Origin: Moniliella sp. 'wahieum' | Lineage: Eukaryota > Basidiomycota > Moniliellomycetes > Moniliellales > Moniliellaceae | Reading direction: 5' to 3' | DNA: 64,000 nucleotides | Assembly: GCA_003971905.1 (NCBI GenBank) | Contig: RSEE01000021.1 | Location: 310,001-374,000 of the forward strand | Shown: positions 34,044 through 46,361 of the stretch, piece by piece | Layout: the number at the start of each line of letters is the position of its first letter | Position numbering within the stretch: position 1 is the first letter of the stretch | Translations under genes and position numbers: made by a program | The notes under the pieces: generated by a model | What the model was told of the DNA's origin: nothing | Database searches by the model: none | Seen by the model: the letters and a program-made list of their open reading frames with translations, nothing else

Positions 34044-34499
34044 CGCGAGACGGAGATGGTGGTGGTGATCTCCGTCTGGAAGGCCGCACTAATATTCGAG
34101 GTGGAGCTAGCGCGTGAGCACGTGAGCGTGAGCGTGAGTCCGTCTGCGATTGAAAATTGATTTGGCTGCGGATCTCCGGGTAGCCGTGCTTTGCCGCGGG
34201 CAATGTAATTAATCATCGATCATCTAGGCACTGATTGATGACGTTGGAAGCTACCACGCTCGACGCTGTCTGGGATCATCTTATTTCCGTTGTGCGCCAA
34301 TAGTAGCCTCCCCCTGAAGGGGCTGTCGACCTGCTGTACCTGACTTGCCCTATTTCTGATCCCAGCGGCTGACCAGCCCCCTGCCCTCAGGAGCTAGCCT
34401 GCTGTCCCTCGCGCTTACCATCCCACCACCACTTCCCCCTCTATATATCTGCCTACTTTGGGCCGCTTCCGCTCGCGTTTCGGCGTCCTCTCCAACACC
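34044..34499. promoter_or_regulatory. Shared divergent promoter of ARO7 and NCS1 permease; TATA at 34442-34448
   Basis: The 456 bp between the two start codons hold TATATAT about 52-58 nt before the permease ATG at 34500, plus a GAGCACGTGAGCGTGAGCGT-type short repeat near 34117-34137 on the ARO7 side. No other gene. Confidence 0.55.
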
Positions 34500-36134
34500 A
34501 TGGCCGAACAGGCGCTGTCTACGCACGTGCCTGCCAGCCTGCCCGGCTCGGACGACAAGTCCGCCCTCAGCTCGCCAGACGAGCTGCCCCAGCCCATCCA
34601 GGCTGGCTCGAAGGACCAAGCGTTTCACCACCGCTTCCAGCACCTCACCACCCTCCTCGCCCGTGCCCAGATTGAGAGCCAGGGCATTGTGCCTCTTCCC
34701 CGCGAAAGCAAACAGGAACCGCATGGTGGAGCGTTGGCTTCCTGGTTTTCGGGTAACTTCAACATTCTTTCTTTCAGTACCGGTACCCTTGCTGCCTCTT
34801 TTGGCCTCAGCTTCTATGGCGCCTATGGTACCATCCTTGGGTTTGGTCTTCTTTGTGCTCTACCACCCGCCTACCTTTCCACATTCGGCCGCCCCTTGGC
34901 ATGCGCTGGTCCAGTCGCGATACAGTTGGGGCTTCTGGCCCACCTGCCTCATTGCACTCCTCAGTGCCGCTACTATGGTAGGTTTTTGTATTCTTAACGC
35001 CATTCTCGGTGGACAGGCCCTGGCGGCGGTAAGTTCGCGTACCGAGGGTGGACACGGCCGCCAGTGGTACTGGTGCTGGCCAGCTTATCCCTCTCCAGCA
35101 AGAGACTATGTCGACGGTGGTGGGATTGTGATTGTGTGCGTGTGCGCACTGGTCATCTCCTTTTTTGGCATCGCATCCTGCATGTCTTTGCGTGCCATCT
35201 GGGTGCTCACCATTATTCCCTTTATTTCGATCATTGCTGTGGCGGGCACAGGGCCCCGGGCCTGCATATCCCGGAAGCGGCCAAGTCACAATCGACCGAG
35301 GAGTACCCTGCCGCAGTGCAGCCCCAGTCTTGGCCATGGCAGGTGTCGTGGCTGGTTTCTTTTTCCTTATGCACCCCTCGCGAGTGACATGTCACTTTAC
35401 TTGCGGCCCGACACGAGTTCGTGGAAATTGTTTTGGGGCACGTACGCTGGCTTTGTTTTATCAAGTGTCCCAGCTCAGATGTTGGGTGCCGCCTTTGCCT
35501 ATTCGGCCATGGACATCCCCGCATGGCAAGACGCGCTGGATAAGTCGGTTGGTGCCTTGTTCAATACGATTCTGGCTGGCCCTCAGACTCGCGGTACGTC
35601 CGCGCTTCGCGGCTTTGGCAAATTTGCAACTGTTCTTCTCCTCTCCACGGAGAGCAATTTGGCCCTGACGTTCTACTCGTTGACGCTCGCCATTCAAACA
35701 ATGGTACCTTTCAAGTTTGTTTACCGCACACCTCGTTTCTTTTTCAGTATCGGTCACGGCCATTGTGCTGCCCACAGCCATTGCTGGGGCAACTCACTTT
35801 TACAGTACCCTGTCGACATTTACCACCATTTCTCCTATTGGTCGGCGCTTTACATTGCCATTGCCATGACGGAGCACATTGTCTTCCGTAAGTCCAACTT
35901 TGCCAACTACGACAGGTCCGTGTGGGACAAGCCTTCCAAGCTTCCCTGGGGGATTGGGGCCATGTCAGCAGCGTTGATGTCACTTGCGCCCTTGATCCCA
36001 TCAGCTCGCAAACGTGGTACACGGGACCCATCGCCAAGCATTCGGGTGACCTTGGGTTTGAGGTTGGGTTTGCGGCGGCAGTTGTGCTGTACATTCCCAT
36101 GCGCTACCTTGAATTGCGCATGTTCAAGAGGTAG
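34500..36134 (+). CDS. FCY2: NCS1 purine-cytosine permease, frame-broken
   Basis: A plasma-membrane nucleobase:cation symporter of the Fcy type. The start is MAEQALSTHVPASLPG at 34500. The signature begins ESQGIVPLPRE and SGNFNILSFSTGTLAASFG, then YGTILGFGLLCALPPAYLST, then QSRYSWGFWPTCLIALLSAA and FCILNAILGGQALAAV. Later blocks: SDMSLYLRPDTSSWKLFWGT, SVPAQMLGAAFAYSAMDIP, YWSALYIAIAMTEHIVFRKS, and the C-terminal SSQTWYTGPIAKHSGDLGFE with YIPMRYLELRMFKR. About twelve membrane spans are expected. A short intron is likely at about 35702-35748. Several slips (near 34895, 35050, 35170, 35280, 35370 and 35960) lie inside conserved segments. Exact substrate cannot be told from sequence. Confidence 0.88.
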
Positions 36135-36390
36135 AACCTACCTTTCTCTTGCCGGGAACGTGGAATGACATACGCCCTACTTCCATTCATCTCTCTGATG
36201 GTGTGCTAGGAGATATGCAACGCCCAACATAGAACGGATGCGGCTCTATCAGCGTATCTCCACTGTACTCAGGCGCGGCGGAGCCATGTCCAGATTCATG
36301 GTTAAGGAAGTGTACATGAGCGACGAAGAGAAGAAAAGGTGAGGGAGTAGTGGGAAATGGCAGAGGCAATTGCGTCTAGATGTCAGCTAA

Positions 36391-36488
36391 TCTCCGATAG
36401 TTTAGTGGCTATGAACACGTCCCATGTCATCGATGATTCTTTCGACAGGCGTGCGGACGAGACCCGGGTTCGATTCCCGGTCGGAGAG
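36391..36488 (+). tRNA. Intron-containing tRNA, probably Asp (GTC)
   Basis: The acceptor stem TCTCCGA/TCGGAGA is perfect, discriminator is G, D arm GTTT...GAAC, T arm CCGGG TTCGATT CCCGG, anticodon stem CGTCC/GGACG is perfect. Between the anticodon-stem halves are 32 nt, so an intron of about 25 nt is present. The loop starts CATGTCA; read strictly, position 33 is A rather than the invariant U. Removing one base gives a normal loop with anticodon GTC, so one inserted base is likely. G at the discriminator also fits Asp. Glu is the main alternative because of the similar T arm. Confidence 0.75.
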
Positions 36489-36492
36489 TAAA

Positions 36493-36497
36493 TTTTT
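36493..36497 (+). terminator. Pol III terminator of the tRNA
   Basis: Five T residues a few bases after the tRNA 3' end. Confidence 0.75.
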
Positions 36498-37544
36498 GCT
36501 AATTGCGTGTGTAATTATTGCTCGTGCGTAGTGGAGGGTTGCGACGGGTGTTCTGCTTCTACGTACGCTCGCTTTGGAGGGCCCCGCCCCCCACTCGCTG
36601 GCATCTGTGGCCTTGACACCTCCTCCACATTTGTACGCATCGCCCTTGCCATGCAACCGCCCTGCTGCCCTCTTTCGGGTACCTCTTCCCCGCACCCGCC
36701 CGCATCTGGCTTCTCGGTCGCCTGCCGCTGTTACATGAGAAAAACCGAACGAAACGACGCTGTACCTCTTCTGCTATGACCCACGCCCTTACATCGAAAC
36801 GAGGGGTGAACATGAAGAGTGGAACATTTTGGGGTGGGCCAGCCAGGATAGGGCATGCCTCCTACTGCAGGAATGCACCTACTATAACCTCCTTCTCTGT
36901 GACCCGTACGTACATCAGGCGATAGTAGCGTTTGGAATTGATCTTTCCGGTGGCTTCACGCCAGAGGAGCGTCTCATGTGAACTGCCCAGAAAAATGTCG
37001 CTGACGGTCTCTTGGGCATCGCCAACGCCGCTGTTGCCTTCTTGATTGACTTGGACCATATGCAACCGGTTGCCGCGGCCAGCTTGACTTACTCTTGGTT
37101 GGCTAGAGCGAAATCGCAATATGGGGCTACACCCGTGCCACGCGCAGTGTTGAGCTCCACGTTTCGTTGTCTCTGGCTGAGCATCTTCTCCTGGTGCAGA
37201 TGGGGACGATGTCGGATAGAGGAAGATGCGTGGTGGGCAAATGCCGAAGGCTGAAGAGTTTTACGGCGGCCCCAGTGGGATGTCGTGGCACGTGACAGTG
37301 CGACGCGAGCGCATTGCTGCGGGGTAAATGGGACAGGCGTCGCAGGCAACCGCTGGGCCCGCTGGAGCGGAATTGGGAGGGGCGGAAGGGCGGGGAGTAT
37401 TCGGTGATGCGGCGCAGAAGTCGAATGCGTTCCGAACGCGACGACCGAAAATACGCGCGAGGCGAGTGGCGCTGCCGAGGCGAATTGGACGAGACCACCA
37501 CCTTCTCCTCCTCCTTCTCCCCCACCCCATCCCCTCCCATCACA
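36498..37544. other. Intergenic region before CCT7
   Basis: No firm gene apart from the weak minus-strand candidate at 36862-37185. A CT-rich leader (about 37495-37540) precedes CCT7. Confidence 0.45.
36862..37185 (-). CDS. Possible small protein, unrecognised
   Basis: A frame from an ATG near 37040 (MVQVNQEGNSGVGDAQE) continues through IFLGSSHETLLWREATGKIN and SKRYYRLMYVRVTEKEVIV to a stop at 36862. The composition looks protein-like, and an upstream exon starting at 37185 (MLSQRQRNVELNTARG) with a GTAAGT donor is possible. I know no family with this pattern. Could be chance. Confidence 0.25.
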   Translation of the reverse strand, partial: DAQPETTKRGAQHCAWHGCSPILRFRSSQPRVSQAGRGNRLHMVQVNQEGNSGVGDAQETVSDIFLGSSHETLLWREATGKINSKRYYRLMYVRVTEKEVIVGAFLQ

Positions 37545-39227
37545 ATGGCCGGCCGCTTGGGAATGATGCAACCGCCCGTGATTGTGCTGCGCGAAGGCAC
37601 CGACTCGTCCCAGGGCACAGGGCAACTGCTGAGCAACATTGGCGCCTGCCAGACGGTCGTTGGCTGTGTCGCCTCCACCCTCGGCCCCCGCGGAATGGAC
37701 AAGCTCATCATCGATGGCCGCGGCAAGAGCACAATTTCCAACGATGGCGCGACTATCCTCAAGCTCCTAGAGATTGTGCACCCGGCTGCTCGCACCTTGG
37801 TCGACATTGCCCGTGCCCAGGACGCCGAGGTGGGCGACGGCACGACCTCAGTCGTGCTCCTGGCAGGTGAGATGCTCAAGGAAGCCCGCCCCTTTATTGA
37901 AGACGGTGTTTCGCCTCACATTATCATCCGCGCCTTCCGCAAGGCTGCTCAATTGGCTGTCGAACGCGTCAAGCAGATGGCCGTTGCCATTGACCGCAAC
38001 GACCCGGACGGCTTCCGTGACCTGCTGATGAAGTGCGCGGGCACTGCTATGAGCTCCAAGCTAATCGTCTCGCAGCGCAGCTTCTTCAGCAACATGGTCG
38101 TTGATGCTGTCCAAACGCTTGACCAGGATGACCTGGACGAGAATTTGATCGGAATCAAGAAGGTGCCTGGCGGCGGCATGCAGGATTCGCTCTTGGTCAA
38201 GGGCGTGGCTTTCAAAAAGACGTTTGCCTATGCGGCTTTGAGCAACAGCCCAAACGGTTCACCAACCCAAAAATTCTTAACCTGAACGTTGAGCTTGAAC
38301 TCAAGGCCGAGAAGGACAATGCTGAGGTTCGAATCAACGAGGTCAGCGAGTACCAAGCCATTGTCGATGCCGAGTGGAACATTATCTATGCTAAGCTCGA
38401 GGCCATCGTCAAGTCGGGGGCCCAAGTGGTCCTATCTAAGCTGCCGATCGGGGACCTGGCCACCCAATTTTTCGCCGACCGCGACATTTTCTGCGCTGGG
38501 CGTGTGGCAGCGGACGACATGCAGCGTGTGATCCAGGCCGTCGGAGGTTCGGTGCAGTCGACCGTATCGGATCTGCGCCCTGAGCACCTCGGCACATGCC
38601 AGCTGTTTGAAGAGCGTCAGATCGGGTCGGAGCGATTCAACCTCTTTGAGGGTTGTCACGCGGCCAAGACGTGCACCCTTATTCTTCGGGGCGGAGCGGA
38701 ACAGTTCATGCCGAAGTGGAGCGCTCGCTGCACGACGCTATCATGATTGTCAAGCGGGCGATCAAGAATGGTTCGATCGTCGCGGGTGGTGGAGCAGTGG
38801 AGATGGAGTTGTCCAAATACCTGCGCGAGTATGCCCGGACGATTGAGGGGAAGCAGCAATTGATCATCGGTGCATTCGCTAAGGCGCTCGAAGTGATCCC
38901 GCGGCAGATTGCGGACAATGCCGGTCTGGACGCTACGGATCTGCTCAATCAGTTGCGGATGCGACATGCTCAAGGCCACTCTTGGGACGGGATCGACATG
39001 GACACGGACGGTGTCGCTAACAACTTGGAAAAGTTCGTATGGGAGCCGTCCTTGGTCAAGATTAACGCCATCTCCTCGGCTGCCGAGGCTGCCACTCTCA
39101 TCCTTTCGGTGGATGAGACGATCAAAAACCAGCAGTCGGAACGGCCGAACCCAGGCCCGCCCGCCCCGCCTGGTACGGCGCAGCGGGCTTGCGCGGTGCT
39201 GGGCGCCGGACGGGGGGGCGTCGGTGA
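37545..39227 (+). CDS. CCT7: Chaperonin CCT subunit eta
   Basis: One of eight subunits of the cytosolic TRiC/CCT chaperonin that folds actin and tubulin. Starts [18 protein letters not shown]. Group II chaperonin motifs: [46 protein letters not shown] (nucleotide and hydrolysis motif), [12 protein letters not shown] and [20 protein letters not shown] in the C-terminal equatorial domain, and the eta-type ending GRRTGGRR. Three slips (extra C near 38236, missing base near 38712, one near 39185) split the reading; taken together the length is 560 residues, right for CCT7. No intron. The C-terminal tail is Pro/Gly-rich. Confidence 0.95.
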
Positions 39228-39662
39228 AGATCGTACCGCTCTTTTCCTTCTGGTCTTCACCTATGGTATATTGTGGCTCTGCGTGCTGGCCTCAGAACCC
39301 CATGCATCAAATAGCGAGGAACGGTGTATTTCGTGGTAGGCAACGTGATAAAAAAAGGCATCATCCGGGGGGGGTTCCATCGAGAGGCATCAGCAAGTGT
39401 GTCGTTAAGGGGTGGGGTGGTGAGGGAAATATACACGGCGTGTAGTAGAAGCCATCACTCAGATCGCGGTCGGGAGTGATGAGGGGAGAGGCAGAGGGTA
39501 GTAGGAAGACCATCAGGCAATGTTCAACGTTCAACGGGTGAGCTGGGGTCGAGTAAGGAGCAACCGGAAAGCGAAAGATTTTTTGGGTATTCGAGATGTG
39601 AAAGTGAGAGAGGAGGGTTGGTGGGTCAACGCCGGTGAGTGTGTTGGCGCAGGGTATCTTTC
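39228..39662. other. Short intergenic region between convergent CCT7 and FAB1
   Basis: Contains TGTTCAACGTTCAACG at 39521-39536 and otherwise purine-rich sequence. No gene. Confidence 0.6.
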
Positions 39663-42600
39663 CTACTCTTCAGAAAGGCGGGGGGTGCTGAGCCAAGTGG
39701 GAGAGACCCATGCGTCAGGCATCTGCGGAGAACAGTCAATCACGCTTACCCCTGCGAAAAGCATGCAAATCTGGAGGAGAGTGCGCACCAGCAAAATATG
39801 TTCAGCAAAACGTAAGAAGCGTTTGGCGTATTCGGACGGGGTGATCTGGCCAAAAATCAGTCGGCGTCAGCACCAACGTTATGAAGTTGGAGAGAAAGCG
39901 ACGTACCACTGTTGGTTCACCAGGTGGTCCAATGAGACCATTCCCTTTCATGAAGGTCTCAACTCGTTCCTTCCACTCGTATGGACGGAAGAAGTCTGTC
40001 CACCACCCCCGAGTCACAGCGTCAGCAATATGTCTGCACATGAAGAGTTCACCCTCAATACGTTACTGGGAGAGCAGAGGGAAAGAAAGAAGGGACGTAC
40101 CAACAATCCCAACAACCAACTCTCGGGAAGTGGGAACCACGCCAACTACAAGTGAATAGTCCATCATCCCTTGTTCAGAAAGGAAGCGTGTGTCGTTGGA
40201 GAGGGCGGTAAGAAGGCGGCGTTTGCTGGACTCCGTGATAAACAGCGGGCGTTTTTCCGGTGGTGCAGCCAACGCGGTAAAGTTGGCATCGAGCAGCACC
40301 GTCCCTTGACTGGCCGGTTCGGGGGGCACAAAGCGGTTGCGCAGCGATCCTTTGAGGTCAAATACAGTCTCCACCTCACCTAGGAATGGATTGGAGAGTA
40401 GGGAGGTGTCTGACCTGGCCCTCCGACCATAGAACAAATCCTCCATCACGATGCAGTCGATTTTCTCGGGTTTGTGCAGTGGTCCATCAAACACCTCCAG
40501 GCGGAAGAGTCCCAAAACACGAGCCAAGGCCGAGGGGTGGGAGGGACCATCAATCCCCAGGCAAGTAGCCAGATGAGAAAAGTAGGCAGGGACAAATGTG
40601 GTCAAGGTATTGAGTTCAGTGCGTAAGGGTCTTGATGATAAACCGTCGGTCCAACGAACGATGGAACGAGGCATTGGATTTGCCACCTTTTGCTCTCCAC
40701 GGCTGGCAACGGGCAAGTGAGGCAACAAACGCGGCACGATCGATTCCCACGGCTTGACGCAGGGCGGCAAACTGCTGTGCATAAAACACACGAACAATCA
40801 GGAGTGGGGCGCCAGGTGCATGAAACTGGAACCGCATATGTGTCCCAGTTGGAGTACGCAGCGTTGGACCCAATTCTGCTGTGCTGCCACCACACACGGA
40901 AGGTGGAGGCGCTCCATCTGTGCCATGTACTCGTCGCTGTCAAGTGTGAGGGCGATGGCAGAGATGGGCTCCTTGCTCCACAGGGGGACAGACGAATTGG
41001 GAAACAAATGAACACCGCGTAGCGGTCGCTCCAGAGGAGAGAGACGGTCTGAGGTGGATCCCCACAGGTCCACAAAACTGCGGAAGAGGGAAGGTTCTCT
41101 CTCCTTGTCCTCATCTATCGAGATCCATGATTGACGCGGGGATTCAGCATCTTCCTTCCCGGTTGCGCCGGTGAATGGGACAGGCAATGAGCGAACGCGT
41201 GTATCGTCCAACTGCGAAGGAAGCGGCGCCGCACCAATCTCCGAGTCGAACACCGACTCAGAATCGGACTCGGCTCCAGTCTCGTCCCACGTCGAATCGG
41301 ACAATGCCTCTTCAACATCGCAAAAGACGACCACTTGTTGATCGCGACGACGACGGGCGAGGGTACGAAGGTAGGGGTTTAGGAGAACGGAAGGATGTGA
41401 ATGAGATGCAGGAGGTCGACGAGGACGCACTGGCGCCGTACGCAGACCAGAGCGGCGGCGCCGTGAAGAAATGACGGCTGTTTGAAGAGCGACGGGGGTC
41501 TAGCGAAGGACGCTTGCGATGGGGCCGGGGGTAGATGGTTGGATCGCGGTGGAAGAAGCTAAGGAATGACGCACTTTGGAAATGGGGGACGCAAAGTTCT
41601 CAGTTGGCCCCGACCAGGAAAGACTAGAGGGTGCGGGGGCACTCCGCTGGGTAGGGTCAGTCACAATGATCGGGGGAGGTGCCGGACGTCCTTTCTCCTC
41701 GGTCGACCCGCTCGAACTGGGTGTACGGGAGGGATTGGAAGATCGTTCGGTCCTGGAGGGCTGTCCGGCGAAACAGACCGAGCACTTGAAGGCAAACTCC
41801 ACTTCCCTAAGCCGCTGGCAAAAGACAGCCGATGACGCCATTCGTTACGAGGGAAAACTTCTGCCTCGTATTCGGCCAGACGTCCCTCCCACGCGTCCGC
41901 CTCGATCCCAAGTTCACGCCAAAAGAAAATTAAGGCGCTCATCTCGCAAGACAGAAACCGGGTGCGCATCTCAATCAAAAGGGATTCCCTCGCCTTGACA
42001 AGATCCGTGAAAAGTTCGCCACCATGTACGATGGCCCGGGACCGTACGTCTGGATCCGAACCCTTTTCAGCCTCGGTCATCAAGGCTTCAAGTCGAGCCC
42101 GCGCACTGTCCCACCATGCGGTTGTGCGAGACGTAAGCTGTGCCAGCTCGTCGACCCTCCTGGCATATTGTAGGTCAGTTCTTGCCGCCAGCGTAGTCGC
42201 GGGAAGTACTACGTCAAACGTGTCGACAAGCGATACGAAAGTTGGACCTCATAACCGCAATAGACGAAAATGTGCACGCCGAAATGGGTGCAAGTGAGCG
42301 GGGGACCATACAACGCAAGCAACACGAGTTGGGTAAACGAGAGAGATCGCTCGTCGCCTACATGTTCAAGATTGGTACGAAGGTGGCAAGTAGGACAGGC
42401 ATGGCACCGGTAAAGTGAATCGTCGAGGCGCTCCTCGGACAAATGTGCGCGACCCGTAGATCGACTCTCCTGCCAGCATGGAAAAAGGTGGTTGTGTGTT
42501 CCCCCTCGCATGGCACGGCAAATGGGCAAGGGGCCATGGCCAGGTCAGGAATGGCCCGTCCCACAGGCTTGTCCCCCTCGCCGTACAAGGTAGTTTCAAC

Positions 42601-44707
42601 CAAGGTGGGGCCTGAACTGACTCGCTTCTCTTCCCCCACGGTGCAAGTGACAAGTTGCATCCAAATCACCTTCTCACAAGGGAGTTCAGGCGGAGCACCC
42701 CCCCTTTGGAAGTGGAATATGGTCCATGCGTTCACCTGTTGGTCGACACAAGTCTTCAATGTTTGCAACTCCACCTCGGCCGCGCGCTCATCTGCTTGAG
42801 CTCCAAGGTGGGAGAGGCTTATTATCCGATGGATCAAGTCGTTTTCAGTCCTGTCATTTTCCCTTGCTGTTCTCTTTGAGACAAAGGGCGGCGAAGAGCG
42901 AGCAGGCGTTTGCGGACATCCGCCACTTGGTGGGCCAACTCAACCAGCCGTTGGATAGGTTGGGGTGGGGGAATGCGTATAACACAGGAAAGGGATGTGG
43001 CACCATCCACATACTGAGACAAATAGGCTGGGCGGAGGGATGAAGGGAGCGAGACAAGGTCCTGAAGTGACGGAATAGCGAGAATGTTACAAGAATCGGG
43101 CACCGAGGGAGGCAAGGCAGAAGGGGGGTTCTCCAAATCCGTTCAAGGCGGAGGTTGTACGCGACATGGGCGACCAAAAGGGCAGTATTTCCGACCCAAT
43201 CCAATTGTTTGAGGGGTGCTGGAGTCGAAATGAGGAAAGAGCCAATTGATCTCTGGTTAGGCTTGCCCTGTAACTTCATCAACGCGAGCGCCCGACCTTC
43301 TCCACCAGAAGGGTGCAGGGTGAAGTCTTGAACATCAAAGAAGGTCGCCTCTCCTACCACCGAGGGGTCCAAGTCAGAGGGAGATGAGGTGATCTGTGCG
43401 TCCGTGCATTGACTGACCGCATCTAGTTCAGAAGCGGTGCACCCAGGCAAGAGAACAATGCCCGCTCTCTCCAGTTGGTCCACGACCCAGCGCGAAACGA
43501 TGCCCATGGCGCTGATGACCAGTTGGGGCTGTAAAGCGAGGAGGGATTGCACAAGGTAAATAAGATGGGCCTGTTCTTCTCTTTGCACCGTAGCCAGGTC
43601 CGTCACCTCTCCCATCTCTCCACATAGACCAGGGGAAAGGAAATGAGCACCACTCGTGCCGAAGAAAGGGGCAGGAGCCGTCGCATGGCCTTCGATGCAA
43701 CGTCCTTGAGCGATACCACTCCCTTGACATAGCGTATTCCACCTCGTCCTGGCAAGGGGAGCACGCGAAGGTGCTCGCGCAGGCCCATATCCCTGTCCTC
43801 CGGCTCAATCTGAAGGCGGGCAATCGCTTTGAGTGCAAGCTGTAGCACTGTGTCTCGCCAGATTGGATGCTCTTCCAGTAGATGGGCGGCATACGACGAG
43901 AGATAAGCCATCTCGTCGCCTCCAAGCGAAGGATGAAGAGGACTGAGACGGCTGAAGAGGCGTGCGCGAATTGGCCGGCGGGTCTCTCTTGATTTCAGCA
44001 GACGAGGTGGAGCACAGGTACGCAGGGGCGGTCTGGCTGCGCGGCTCGGCCGCTGCGGCTAGCGTAAGGTCATATCCTTGGACACAGGCTTCGCATGCGC
44101 GGACCCAGGCAGGCCCCTCGTGAGTGAGGATGCGGCGTTCTCCGCTAGCACACGAGGCACAGAAAATGAGTCCACATAGACGGCAGTCTGCACCACCAAA
44201 TAGTCAGTATCACTGGGAGAGTGGTGGAGGAGAGGGAACGGGAACGGGAGCGGGAAGGCGGAAAGCGACATACGATGGCGCCGGCGCAACGCATAAAATG
44301 GACGTTCGCAGCGTGTGCAGACTGATGCTGCTTCATCGGGCATCCAGGTGGGTTGTGGGCTGGAGGGTATTGACTCGGCACCATCTGGGTCGGGGTCATG
44401 GAGGAAAGCCTGCCAGGCGGGTACAGAGTCGGTGGTGATCGCGGTTGCTGCTGCGGTTGAATTAGATGGTTAGGTGGAGATGGGGGTCGGGGTTGGGGAG
44501 GAGGAGGAGGAGACTGAAGTGAAGTTGGAGTTGTAGGGGCGGTGGCCGTGGCGACGGCTCTGGCTGGGGCTGGCGAGGCGGCAGAGTGGGGGGGCTGGGG
44601 GCGGCGGGAGGAACGAGAGCAGAGAGGAACGCAGAGAGCAAACTGCGGCTACGCGCTGGCGCCGCATTGTACTCGGGGTCGAGGCCAAAGCTCACCAGGG
44701 ATGCCAT
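39663..44707 (-). CDS. FAB1: Fab1/PIKfyve phosphatidylinositol-3-phosphate 5-kinase, frame-broken
   Basis: Makes PI(3,5)P2 on vacuole/endosome membranes. Starts MASLVSFGLDPEYNAAPARS. FYVE finger: WMPDEAASVCTRCERPFYAL and RRRHHCRLCGLIFCASC, split by intron 1 (44188-44273), then VRACEACVQGYDL. CCT-like domain: GLREHLRVLPLPGRGGIRYV and KGVVSLKDVASKAMRRLLP, SARVVLISFPLVYVE, then LQPQLVISAMGIVSRWVVDQ. A Ser/Pro/acidic linker follows. PIPK domain: RFQFHAPGAPLLIVRVFYAQ, TLTTFVPAYFSHLATCLG, IDCIVMEDLFYGRR, VFDLKGSLRNR and MDYSLVVGVV (catalytic signatures). Introns 39996-40100 and 39846-39906 join IV|DFFRPYEWKERVE and EPTV|ITPSEYAKRF. The stop is at 39663. About eight slips. Near 1,600 residues, shorter than yeast Fab1 (2,278). 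Confidence 0.92.
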
Positions 44708-45338
44708 GCGCGGTGTATGCAGAGGAGGAGGAGGAGGCAAAGAAGAGAGGGGGGCGATGTAGTACGTGAAGTTGGGGCTTGGTTGGCCCAATTGCTTTCA
44801 AACGCCGAGGAGTTGGGGCGAAGCTGGTGGCTGCGCCTAGTGTGTGTGGCAGCGCAGGAGAGTCTGCGCCCCGCACTCGACTAGGAAGAGGGTGGCTGAG
44901 GCAGTGAGGGCGCCCAAACGCGCTGTCCTCGGTGTGTACAACGCCAGCGCGCTGCTGTCTGTGCCTGGCGGCTGGCACCGGGCAGAGCACTGGAGCCTAT
45001 CTTATATCATAGCTCCCCTCGGCGCCCGCCATGGCCATGCAGTTGATATGCTTTGACACCTGAGATCGGAGGCGACGGATGAGATCGATCAGTGGAGGAG
45101 TCCAGTAATAGAGTAGTGCATACGACCCCTGAGCGTCTGAGCTGACCACCCTGAGACCCTGGTGGCTGGACCCTGGTAATCTCTTTGCTCGAGTACTCTG
45201 CTCGTTTGCTGCTGGTACGCATGGGGTCGAACGCCACGCTCACTAGCTTCTACCCACCCTCTCACTCGAACCCATACGAAATACTTTTCACAGGCAGATA
45301 GATACTGGCCCTTGTTCGCGCCCCCACTAATCTTATCC
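44708..45338. other. Intergenic region between FAB1 and MEU1
   Basis: Two minus-strand genes flank it, so it holds the MEU1 3' end and the FAB1 promoter. No gene recognised; a minus-strand frame running through here is only read-through of MEU1 after a slip. Confidence 0.5.
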
Positions 45339-46361
45339 TCAGGAAAAGTACTCGGGCAGCAGGAAACGCAGGTTCGCCTTGGCCTGCGTGGGATGGCATG
45401 CGGCTTGGTGACAATCGCAAACTTCATGCTGCCACGAAGTGCCTTGTTGGACGCCGACTCGGCATTGGCCGCCTCGGCATGCACCGTGTCCAGCACCCCC
45501 AGCACCACTTCTTGCGACGCAACCACATTGTGCTGCAGCACCGCCATCACCTGCTCCACCGTCACAGCCCCCTCATGCGCCCGCCACGCATCGTAGTCCG
45601 TTGCCGTTGCCACCAGCACATATCCTAACTCGGCCTCGCGTGCCAGCTTGGCCTCGGGCAAGACAGACATGTTGATAATGTCGCCGCCCAGTTGGCGGTA
45701 GACGTTGCTCTCGGCCCGTGTCGAGAACGCCGGACCCTCCATGCAGACCACACACTTGTCCCCATGCACATGCACCTCGGGCGCTGCCGTCTTGAGCACG
45801 TCACGCACTTTGCTCTCAACGAGCGGCCGTAGATGCTCATCGAACGGGTCACCAAACATGGCGTGGGCCACAACCGACGACTCCTCCCCGTCGCCAAAGA
45901 ACGAGGCACGGCGAACTCCCTTGGTGCGATCAAGGATTTGGGAAGGAACAATGAAATCCTTTGGACGCACTTCTTCCCGCAGACTGCCGACAGCAGAGAA
46001 GGCAACGATGGTGCGGACACCAAGGTGCTTGAGGGCGGCAATGTTGGCCAACGCAGGCACCTTGCTCGGCGGCACTTCGTGGGCAACGCCATGGCGGGCA
46101 AGGAAAGCAATATGCACACCACTTGGAAGTTTGGCGACAGTGATGGGGAGCTGGGCTTGCCCCAGGGCTAGACACGGGGTAAGAGGAGTTGTTAGTCCAC
46201 GCATGTACCCCGTGGAAACCCGTGATGGGATCGGGAGCCACGCACCGTGTCAGGGTGGACCTGGGTGACCACCTCAACGCCGCGCAGGTGGTAGAGGCCG
46301 AGCCGCCAATGACGCCAACGCGAACGCCAAGCTGCTGCACCTGCGTGACGGAGAGGGTCAT
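45339..46361 (-). CDS. MEU1: 5'-methylthioadenosine phosphorylase
   Basis: Cleaves methylthioadenosine from polyamine synthesis, feeding adenine and methionine salvage. Starts MTLSVTQVQQLGVRVGVIGG, where one missing base near 46298 hides the usual GGSGLYHL. A probable intron follows, from GTGCGT at about 46245 to the AG near 46170, with a GACTAAC branch site. Exon 2 has VAKLPSGVHIAFLARHG, IVAFSAVGSLREEVRPKDFI, the phosphorylase signature in CMEGPAFSTRAESNVYRQLG, and NMSVLPEAKLAREAELGYVL with YDAWR. A slip near 45365 gives the normal ending RFLLPEYF just before the stop at 45339. Length about 310 residues, normal. Confidence 0.94.

Noticed and set aside
45089-45338. Extension of the MEU1 frame to 45089
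   Set aside because: After a frame slip near 45365 the normal MTAP ending RFLLPEYF and a stop at 45339 appear in another frame; the extension is read-through.
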